From: Owenia fusiformis
Taxonomy: Eukaryota > Annelida > Polychaeta > Sabellida > Oweniidae
DNA: 64,000 nucleotides
Direction of reading: 5' to 3'
NCBI GenBank assembly: GCA_903813345.2
Contig: CAIIXF020000010.1
Coordinates: forward strand, 16,255,181 to 16,319,180
The stretch's first letter is position 1; each line of letters starts with the position of its first letter. Below are positions 40,201-52,200 of this stretch, piece by piece. The notes beneath the pieces are model-generated. The model saw only the letters and a program-made list of their open reading frames with translations. It ran no database searches and was not told the DNA's origin. Both the position numbers and the translations under genes were made by a program.

Positions 40201-43200
40201 GATAGCAACCCCGGTGGCAACCACTCCAACTCAAATGTCGCAAACATGCATCACAGTGGTACCTTTGCACGCACACGTTTTAGACAATCAACTTCTATTT
40301 CTCCATTTCAGCTCCCATTCCTAAAGGTCCGTATAAACTGACGTACTTCAACCTCCGGGGTAGAGCAGAATTGACCCGGATGATCTTTGCCTCCAAGGGT
40401 ATAGAATACGAGGACATTCGAGTTGAGTTTAAAGATTGGCCTGAAGTGAAACCAAGTAAGAGAGTTAATTATATATAACCATTTTAAACGGGATGAACAT
40501 AAATTGCGCGTTATGTTGAATTAAGATTCAAAACAATGTGTACCATCTTACGTAAAACGGGTTTTTGAACGATATAAATCACCTCAGACGCGAGTTCTTC
40601 GAACAACCAACGACAACAAACTACCAGGCTCAATTAGTAAAAAACTTGGAAACGGGAACAGTTATTGCTCAATGATAACCTTGTGGAACCGTCTTCCAAG
40701 AGACCATAAGGAAACGAACAGCTTCTCACTTTAAAAAAAACAACTAAATGATCACCTCACTAAAAACATCGAACCTACAATTTCAACCTCCTATTTATGC
40801 CTTGGTCACATTAGCTCCAATTTTCACTACGGCATCCGGCCGATTGAGTATTTTGTTCAAAATTGAATACAATATTGAACAAAACACTCAATCGGCCGGG
40901 CGCCGGCCGATGGATCGGGGAAAATGTGACCCAGGCATAACAGCACCTTGATAGAAAAGAAGAAACAGTACTAAATAAGATATACTCAAGGGGCGAGGAG
41001 GGAAATTCTCAATAAATGGTGTATAGTTGGTTTGGCAGTATTTTCAGTTAGGGGAGAGTCTTTGATGAAATTTCCACCTAGGTGATAGCTTCGCAGAGTG
41101 GTAGGAAGTTCTTTTTTTTGAGGAGTTAGTCCCCCACCCCCCAAAAACACCCAACCCTGGGGAAAAAATTGTTCACACTAAATAACCTTAGATATTTTGA
41201 TGTTTGTAAGTGACATACATAGATATTATATATATGAATAATTTGCAGTATTATTGATGCTGATTACTCCTAAGGAATTTGAATATCAGTACAAAGTGTG
41301 TACCCCAGGGGGCAAATTCGTGACTCATTTTCTTACTGTTTTGATTCTAACTTTTCAATTAGACACTGTAAGAGGTTGAAAAAATTCATGTGAAGTGCCT
41401 AATAGCAGGGTTAGTACCCCTGAAAGTTGCAAAGCCATGGAAGAAGTAGGAGCTGAGAAAAAAATTGTTGATTTTTCGAAAAATTTGACATTTTTGACAA
41501 CTGGATTTTGTGTAGGACTATAGCTGACCCCTATAGTTTCTAGATCCATCCCTCTATGATGATATTTATGGTTTCATAGTGTGGAATAAAGATGTAAAAC
41601 ATAATTTAGATGGGTTTTAAGGAAGTTAAAGGTTTTAAACAAGTCCAAAATTTGAAAAATTGTAAATATAAGGTTTCAAATTTACGAATTCCAGGTATAG
41701 CCATGGCTGACCCCTATAGTTTCTAGATCCATCCATCTTTGATGATATTTATGCTTTCATAGTGTGAAACTAAGATGTAAAACATAAATTAGATGGGTTT
41801 TAAGGAAGTTATAGGTTTTAAACAAGTCCAAAATTCGAAAAATTGTAAATGTAAGGTTTCAAATTTACGAATTCCAGCTATAGCCATGGCTGACCCCTAT
41901 AGTTTCTAGATCCATCCCTCTTTGATGATATTTATGGTTTTGTAGTATGGAACTAAAGATGTAAAACATAATTTAGATGGGTTTTAAGGAAGTTAATGAT
42001 TTAAAACAAGTCCAAACTTTGAAAAATTGTAAATATAAGGTTTCAAATTTACGAATTTTAGGTATAGCCATGGATGACCCTTATGGCTTTTTCATCAATA
42101 CTTCTATGATGAAACATATACTTTTAGAGTGTGAGACTAAGATGTAAAACATACTGAAGATGAATTTAAAGGAAGTTTAAGAATTTTAACAAGTGCAATA
42201 TTTGAAAAATTGAGAAATATCAGGTCTCAAAGGAGCACGGAAAGTATCGCAACAGATTTCAGACAGTCATATGTTGGATTTTGTCTGTTTTCTGAGGATT
42301 TAAGCAGGTGCATATGATAGGCCATTGCATTACCTACGGGAAAAGAACTCTTAGAGATGATAAAATAGTTTGGAATTTGAGACAGCGAAGGTGAAAACAA
42401 TCCACCCACATGTTTTTTGGGAAATGTCCTGATTTTCAACCCCGTTCACCCCTGGTTTTTCAATTTTTGTTGCATCAATATGTTGCGTTTTGAGACATAG
42501 TTAACCATTAAAAGGATAAATTTCTTTTAGATAAAGCGGAAAACAATATTTTCCTGTTATTTTCCCATAGGGAAAACTCATGTGATCCATTGCTTTCAGC
42601 TTAATTTTGGTCACCCATATTTGATATCTTTAAAATCTCTGATGGAATGTATTTTTCATTTAAAGGGGTTAACTGTATGTAAAAACACATATATTTATAC
42701 ATATACACATATATATTTATGCATGTGGGTGGGTTGTTTGCACCTTCTCTGTCTCAAAATAGAAATTATTTTATCATCTCTATGGGTGCTTTTCCTGGAG
42801 GAAATGCATTGGCCTAACATATGCACCTCCTCAAATCCTCAGAAAATAGCCAAAATCCAACATATGATTGCTGAAATCTGTTGCGATACTTTCAGTCCTC
42901 CTTTACGATTTCAGGTATAGCCCTGGATGTCCCTCTTTTTGAATGTATGACTTAGCTTAGAAATTAGATGTTGAAAATATTGTGGTCAGGTTTGATCTAT
43001 GTTACATGTATTGTTACATGTGAATCCCCCAGTAAGTGTAACTGCTCCTAGGGATATCGTATACAGTGTAGTAATTGATTGATTAAATGGATTATAACTA
43101 ATTGATTATTATTTGATGATATTTATTATGTGATATAGCATTTTTACTTTTTCAGATCAACATGTTCAATGTAATGTTCTGCATTATCAAAATACATAAA

Positions 43201-46200
43201 GACATGGTTAATTAAAAGAAACATGTTTTCTCTATATTTTGTTATGCCCATACTGTAATTAAGCAATGATCATCTCCTAATACAAAATGTTGTTATGAAT
43301 TATCAAATTATAATCACTACACTCCCAATAAAAAAATTTGTCATCAGGCAACAGTAATTATTTGGGAAAATAAGGATTATGAGGATCATACCCCCCCCCC
43401 CGGGCCTAGAAACTTCCGTTAGTGCAATGATATAAGGAACTCTAAAGGTAAAAGGGTCTTGTCACATTAAAATCTTCATGTAGATCAAAAAAGTATATAC
43501 ATGTATGGTGAAATGATCAATATGTTTCAAACAAACAGACATTGTAGAAAATGTTTACATACTGACTGATAGTCACAAAATTATAATATCAGTGTCATTT
43601 GATGCAAATTACTGCAGTCCCACATGTTCTGCTGAATGTAAAACAGAGTGAATAATTTTAAAATCAGCCTCTTCAGGAGTGGAATTTAACAGGAGATTTC
43701 AGTTATCATTTTCACAGATATTTGAGTTCTCTCCAATAGTTCCACTTAAAACAATCTTGACATTTGGCACACTTTTAGAATGCTGCTTTATTGAATTTCT
43801 TTGTAATCTTTGAAAGTTGGTCTTATATTACTTGGACAAAGGTATTCATATTTTTAGGTAATGGTGTAATTTCTTCTATGGATTAAAGTTCAATAGGGGA
43901 AGCATCCATTCTTCGCATTCTTTCAGAATCCTTTACTGATGGAGACAACTAGCTAGGAGTCTAATATGAAATCTATTCTTTGGGCTCCTTTACTAGATTT
44001 GATGGAGTAGTCAAATATAGCTTTCCAAAACTTTCCAAATTTCAACATATAAGTTAATCTTCATTTTCCCTTTGTCATAGCCATTGCATCAATCATGAAA
44101 CTTTTATCAATTTGTGGTATGGTTTCATCGATCTCCATTTGAAACCCCTTTTTAAGTTCTGATTTTACAGGATAAGATAGATGATCATTGTCAAATGAAC
44201 TGTTTGTATCCATATAAGATCATAGTTTACTCACACATTTCTAGGCAAGGTGTGTCCAATTCCAGCCAATTCAATATTCCATATAACTGCATTCAAATTT
44301 ACTACTCTCATAAACCCAAGGTCAATTTTAGATTCTAGAGAAATTAATGAAACTAATGATCATAGGGAATAGCATGCCAAGTGCTTGTATTTGAATTTAT
44401 GTGGATTACTCATTTGGTAGACACCTTTATCAAATGTTAAAGTGTTGTTGATTTTCAAGTTGTACAAGCACAGTGTCATGGGTGCTTTCTTTTCCTGACA
44501 TAGTATAACATTGTGGTAAAAATTATCAAATGCACCTAGTACAGTAGTTCTAGTTCATCATCTTGTATAAATGATATATCAGCAGTGAAACCTGTATATC
44601 CCAACATCTGACTATTGTGAACACATACCAATCATCCCAACACCTGACTTATCTGAAAACCAACCAATCTGAACACTTTTCTCCAGTTCAATTTTTCCTT
44701 CCTCCCATTGACTCCTATGTTTAAAAATTGAAATCTGAACACCTCTTAATTTGAACAGTGAACACTCATATTTGAAAAATCAACCTGTTTAACTTGAACT
44801 TTTTTTTACCAAATATCACATATTTCTTACAAAATTGCTAAAATATTGTCAGTTTAACACTGAATTGTTATGATATCAAAACTTTTGAATTGGATTTTGG
44901 AATGCTATTAAGCTTTTTGGATGGTCAGTATAAATATTATTAATATTTATTAATATTTTTCATTGAGAATGCATTCATATTTCTTCAAAATCCAGAATAT
45001 TGCAGATGTAAAAACCTCAAAATTCAAACACTTCTAATTTGAACGCTTTTAGCTGGTCCAAATACTATATCTAGTAGCATTCAGATTAGAAAGATTTTAC
45101 TGTAGTTCATGACTTTTCACTCCATCTATATGCAGCAGACTAACTGCTGCAACAGGTATATATTCTACACCTGGTCTCTAAGCCATGATATCACAGTTGT
45201 TACCATTATGCTCATAACCTTCAATTATCAGGGCTCATTCAAGGCTGTACCTGAATAACGTGAATTTGAGACCAATTTTCGGGATCAATTTTTCTTGCAC
45301 TTGTTTAAAACCTTGAACTTCCTTCAAACTCATCCTATGCATCTTTTACATTTTAGTAAAATACTCTAAAAATATATATCTCATCACTGAGGTATAGATG
45401 TAAAAAAACATAAGGGTCATCTTTGGCTATACCTGAAATTCATAAATTTGAAAACATACATTTACAATTCTTCAAATTTTTGACTTGTTTAAAACCTTAA
45501 ACTTTCTTAAAATTCATTTTGGGTATGTTAAATCTTAGTCCCACACTCTAAAACTGTATATTTAATCATAGAGGTATGGATGTAAAAACCATAAGGGTCA
45601 GCCATGGCTATACCTGAAATTCGTAAATTTAAAACCTTATATTTACAATTTTTCAAATTTTGAACTTGTTTAAAACCTTAAACTTCCTTAAAACCCATCT
45701 AAATTGTGTTTTACATATTAGTTCCATACAGCAATACCATAAGTATCACCATAGAGGGATGGATCTAGAAACTATAGGGGTCTGCCATGGCTCTACCTGG
45801 AATTCGTAAATTTGAAACCTTATATTTACAATTTTTCAAATTTTGGACTTGCTTAAAACCTTAAACTTCCTTAAAACCCATCTTAATTATGTTTTACATC
45901 TTAGTTCCACACTATAAAACCATATATATCATCATAGAGGGATGGATCCAGGAACTATAGGGGTCAGCTATAGTCATACACAAAATCCAGCTGTCAAAAA
46001 TGTCAATTTTTTCGAAAAATCAACAATTTTTTTCTCAGCTCCTACCTCTTCCATGGCTTTGCATCTTTCAGGGTTACTAACCCTGCTATTGGGCACTTCA
46101 CATGAATTTTTTCAACCTCTTACAGTGTCTAGTTGAAAAGTTAGAATCAAAATAGTAAGAAAATGGGTCACAAATTTGCCCTCTGGGGTACACACTTTGT

Positions 46201-49200
46201 ACTAATATTCAATTTTTTTAGGAGTAATCAGCATCAATTATACTGCAAATGATTCATATATATAATATCTATGTATGTCACTTACAAACATCAAAATATC
46301 TAAGGTTATTAAGTGTGAACAATTTTTTTCCCCGGGGTGGGGTGTTTTTGTGGGGTAGGGGGCTAACTCTTCAAAAAAAGAACTTCCTACCACTCTGTGA
46401 AGCTATCACCTAGGTGGAAATTTCATCCAAGACTCTTCCCCAACTGAAAATTCTGCCAAACCAACTATACTCCATTTATTGAGAATTTCCCTCCTCGCCC
46501 CTAGAGTAATAAGAGTAAATCGATATTTTAAATCCGATTTTTTTTTACCATAATTTCTCTTTCATTAACGATCCATATTGTGACTGTGGAGATCGAGAGA
46601 CAGCACAACATGAAGTCTTGTCCTGCCCTCTGAGAGAAACAAAAAATGCGCTAGCGTTGGTTAAACGTAAACTCAACTTAGATGTAACTAAATACAAAAC
46701 ATTAAAAAACAAGACAAATTTCCTACATTTTGGCGACAAGGATCTGACAAATGAAAACAATTTCAAATTTTTTAAGGCAGTTTTAAATTTCATTAAACAC
46801 AATTAATTAAACATGCATGCGATAACAATAATTCAAATTCAGGGCACTAATGGGGGTATAGAGAGGTAGAAAAACAGAGTGTATTTAAACTTTATTTTTT
46901 ATACTAACTATGGCTAAATGTAATTATATTGTAATTTAGATTCACTTAAAGCGGCAGAAGAAATGCCCTTTCTGGGCGATTCTCCGTAATTAAGATGTAA
47001 AATTTATGATTTTTATGAAATAAAGAGTTTTTTTTTAATTGAACTTTTCAAGAAAATGATGAATTACTTGTAGAAAACATGTTTATACTTTTGCAACAAA
47101 TATACCATTAATTGATTCCTATTTAACTTTTTTGAATAGCAACCCCACGAGGATATTTACCGTTGCTTGAAGCGGAAGGCGTCACTATTTGCGAGAGTCA
47201 GACAATTGCACGCACTGCTGCACACATAGCAGGTAAACATATTTATAATGCGCACAGCTGCACATATAACAAGTAAACGTATTTATAATGCTACAGCTGC
47301 ACAAATAACAAGTAAACATATTTATAATGCTACAGCTGCAAATATAACAGGTAAACATATTTATAATGCTACAGCTGCACATATAACAGGTAAACATATT
47401 TATAATGCGCACAGCTGTCCATATAACAGGTAAACATATTTATAATGCTACAGCTGCACATATAACAGGTAAACATATATATAATGCGCACAGCTGTCCA
47501 TATAACAGGTAAATATGTCGATTTTACTCTTAACATACACATCTGGATTCTACACATACATTTATGGTAGATTCAGTAGATGGATGTACTAACAAATTGT
47601 CAATACTTATATACGACTCCACGTCGTCATATTTATAATGCTACAGCTGCACATATAACAGGTAAACATATTTATAATGCGCACAGCTGTACATATAATA
47701 GGTAAATATATTGATTTTACTCATAACATACACATCTGCATTCGACACATACATTTATGATAGATTCAGGAGATGGATGTACGAACAAATTGTCAATACT
47801 TATATACGATTCCACGTTAAAGTTTCCATATCTACAGTATTCACCCATTTTGCCCATTCGTTTCAGGAATTGCTGGTGAAACAGAACTGGAAAGAGCGCA
47901 AGCAGATATGATCATTGACTGCTACACTGATATTTTCGACAGTGTTGTAAACGTATTTTTTGAAAAAGATCTAACTACAAGGGTACGTCTGGATTTTGTG
48001 CAATCAGCAACGAAATGTTCTTAAATATATACGTTTTGATTTAAGTGGAGCAACTTCAGAGTATTAATAAAATGGATATCGTAAAAATGGATATGAAACC
48101 TGAAATTAAGTTTTACATGCTTTGTGCCAGGGTCTCAGTGAATTTTCAGGTCACTTTTTAATTGCACTTAATTTTTATACACATTTAGTTTACATTGATA
48201 GGGAGGCAGGCATCGGGTTAAAAAGCACAATTTCTTTTATTCATAGAAAACATCTACGTCATGTTCTTGATGCGTGTAGCATGTTTGCTTTTTAGAATGA
48301 ACTTATAGCAAAACTTAAGACTCAGACACCAGAGGGCCTTAAAAATCTCGAAAAGATCCTCGTGGATAATGATGGAGGCGATGGATTCATAGTAGGAAGC
48401 AAGGTACAATATTTATTTATGTATTTTTAATAGCATGTTTTGTATCTCAGCTTATATACAATAAAACTCAAAAATTTATCTTTATTAAGCGAATTAAAAA
48501 GTTAACCTTTCAACTTGAGCACTCCTGTGTAAGATGAACACCTCTGTAACGTGAACACCTCGACATATCGCCTTTTGATTCATTCATTTGGCTTTTAAGT
48601 CAATTCCACCTCTAAAATATGAACACCCCAAAAATTAATTAAACCGTTGCAAATACATTATATACGTACAATACATTACACTATTTGCCTTTTTATGTAT
48701 TTTACTTCAGTTGACTTGGGCAGATATAGCATGCATGTTCATATTGGATATCCTCCATAAAATGATGCCGGAAGCCGGTGTTGATTTGGATATGTCTGCA
48801 CTATGTCCTCAACTAATGAGTCATTCTGGACGTATATGTGGAATACCCGCCATCGCGAAATGGATAGATGAACGACCGGCAGAGGAACCTCGGAAGTTAC
48901 CCATCCTACAAGGTAGTTAAATATTTTCATCTAATATTGTCTACTTGACTTATTTGAAATTGAACATTGTAAATGAGATATAGGGTCAGGGATCTCAGGT
49001 GACTCGAATCCATGACCTCTTATACCAACGACATCTTCGACGCTTCCTGGTCAACTCAACCCCAAGTCAACTCAACCCAAGTCAACTCAACCCTTAGTCA
49101 AGTCGACTCCAAGTCAATTCGACCCTTAGTCAAGTCGACCCTAAGTCATCTCGACCCTTAGTCAACTCGACCCCAAGTCATCTCAACCCTTGGTCAACTC

Positions 49201-52200
49201 AACCCTTAGTCGAGTCGACCCAAATGATTTTACTTGTTTTAAGTAGATTAAAATACAATATAATCCAATTGTTTGTGCAGTTTGATTTGAAATCAAACTT
49301 CAAAGAAAAAAAACATTTCTGTCACCTATACGATCAAAACGAAGATTTAAACTGGATCATAAAATCCCAATCTGTTTGTTTATGACACCTGACATATGAG
49401 TAAGATAATGGAAAATAGAAAAACATAAATCCCATTGTTTGTTCAGTCTTGTTTTAAAATCTTACTTCAAAAAAATAAACATTTCTATCGCCTGTAGATC
49501 AGAAGGAAGATTTGAACCGGATCATATTGTTTATTATTATTATCAAAATATAAAATCATTCAATACAAAGTAATGGATGGATGTTGGCACAATGCACATG
49601 TTGCATAAGTTACCTGTTGTCAAAAATACTGTTGCAACAATTTCGGTATAACAGAAAAGTGTATAGATAATTTTTTTATTTCAGAGAGATTAAACAAGCT
49701 CAAATATTAAGGGGTGAAATATATGTATAGCATCGTGAATAGTCCTATTAAGATTAATCAAATATTATTTTGTTATTTATAAAAATTAAAAATGCGTTAA
49801 GCACAAACTTCAATAGTTGATAATTTTATTTTGGAAAATTAGCATTTTAGTCCCTCATTCTTTCAAAATTCATCAATATCATACCATGAAAATAGTATAT
49901 CTATTTGTTTTTTATGGTGGGGTCGAGTTGACTAAGGGTTGAGATGACCAAGGGTTGAGATGACTTGGGGTCGAGTTGACTAAGGGTCGAGATGACTTGG
50001 GGTCCACTTGACTAAGGGTCGACTTGACTTGGGGTCGACTTGACTAAGGGTTGAGTTGACTTGGGGTTGAGTTGAGCAGTTAAATCTTCGACTACCACGA
50101 CTATGAAGGGTTTTAAATTAGCATTCAATTAAAATAGATTTAGTGTCTTGACAAATCATCTCAAATCTAGTGAAGCACCAGAATAATTTAAAAAATATAC
50201 TCTTACAAAAATTAACTTGTCGTTCTGGACCAATCAACCGATAGCAACCCCGGTGGCAACCACTCCAACTCAAATGTCGCAAACATGCATCACAGTGGTA
50301 CCTTTGCACGCACACGTTTTACACAATCAACTTCTATTTCTCCATTTCAGCTCCCATTCCTAAAGGTCCGTATAAACTGACCTACTTTGATATCCGAGGA
50401 AGAGCAGAATTGACCCGGATGATCTTTGCCTCCAAGGATATTGAATTCGAAGACATCCGAGTTGACTTTAAAGATTGGCCTGATATGAAACCAAGTAAGG
50501 ACCTCAGAACGCAGTTGAAATCACTTTCTATAATTTACTTATAGTCATGTTACGGTAAAAACTGTTACAATATCATCTCAAAAATGGTTAATTGGTTCTG
50601 TTACAATTATTTGTTATAAAAACACACAAATTTTTCTATAGCCCTTAAACTTTTAAGTACAAGACTCACTAGTTACATCCATACTCACAAGTTACATACA
50701 TTTTCTTTTCAGCAACGCCTAATGGAGTGTTACCGTTATTGGAAGTGGAAGGTGCAACTATATGCGAGAGCCAGACCATTGCACGCACAGCTGCACATAT
50801 AGCAGGTAAACATATTTTTGCAAACACAGTAGCAGGTAAGCATATTTATTGCACGCAATTTGCATGTATAGTATCTAAACATATTTATTACACGCACAGC
50901 TGCACGTGTAGTAGCTAAACATATTTATTACACGCATAGCTACACGTATAGTAGCTAAACATATTTATTGCACGCACAGTTGTCCACTCGTTTAGCAGAT
51001 GAAAATCTCTTATGTACTCGTTGATCGTACAACTGCCCATATAGCAAGTAAACGTGTTGTACACATCCTATTTTATTAACATAGGTATAAGATAAACCTT
51101 AAAATAATTGCTCCACAAATGTACCATGTTTTATTCGCACTACATTGTACATTCGTTAGGTATCGCCGGTACAACAGAAGAGGAAAGGGGTCAAGCAGAT
51201 ATGTGTGTGGACTGTTACTGTGATGCAATAAACCATGCTGCTAATTGGTTGAAAAATAAAGACGACGAGGAAAAGGTTAGAAAAAAATTCCTTAAAATAA
51301 TTCATTTTTCAGTACTCTACGCACAGAGTCTAGTAGCGAAGTCAACGATTGAGGGCATTTTTCAGTAAATACCCCAAAGAAAACATTCGATAATGAGTTA
51401 GTTTACAATTAACTTTTCAGCACTTGCTTGTACTTTACTTACTTATAAGTATTTTTCTGAATCTAAAATTCAATTCAATAATAATATAAAATAAAATAGA
51501 TCTACGATATAGATATAACCGTAAAAGGTGTTGTCCAATGTCATTCCTATTTTGGCTATCATAAGTTTCAAAATGTAAAATTTACTGTGTTTATTTTTAT
51601 TACAGGGGCCTGAACTATTAAAAAATCTAACAGAGACACAACTTCCCACTGGTTTAGAGAACCTCCAAAAGATTTTAGTTGCGAATGGAGGCGATGGATT
51701 CATAGTTGGCAACGAGGTAATACACTTCTTCTTGAGATACATTGCCCAGAGACATTTAACATCCCGACCCCCCCCCCCCATCCCCACCCCCTTTAGATCA
51801 TATTTTTTCTATTTGTGTTTGGAGCTGATTTTTCTCTCAAATACAACATTGCAAGGTCCATAATGTATGACCAAAGAATCTTTAAAATCGCCAAACATAA
51901 GCAAACTTTTATACGTGATCCAAATGGGAGTTTGAATGCCAAATATTGAGAGGGGAGTGTACATTATTTGAATATCATGGTTGTTTTGGTTAGGTTGATG
52001 TTTAACATAATTGTTTTGGTTTGGTTGATGTTTAACATAGTTGTTTTGGTTTGGTTGATGTTTAATGTTTTGGTTTGGTTGATGTTTAACATGGTTGTTT
52101 TGGTTTGGTTGATGTTTAACATAATTGTTTTGGTTTGGTTGATGTTTAACATAGTTGTTTTGGTTTGGTTGATGTTTAATGTTTTGGTTTGGTTGATGTT

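Noticed and set aside
41355-46136. Matching short ORFs in the two arms of the 5.5-kb foldback
   Set aside because: Homologous only because the arms are inverted copies, with no domain.
47185-47557. ORFs with repeating NATAAHITGKHIY or MFTCYMCSC peptides
   Set aside because: They read through the splice-donor minisatellite; only the first copy belongs to exon 13.
40312-48912. Module 3 as a haplotype or assembly duplicate
   Set aside because: It has its own insertions, a larger minisatellite, and a hybrid first exon, all in frame, so a real duplication is more likely. Long reads would decide.
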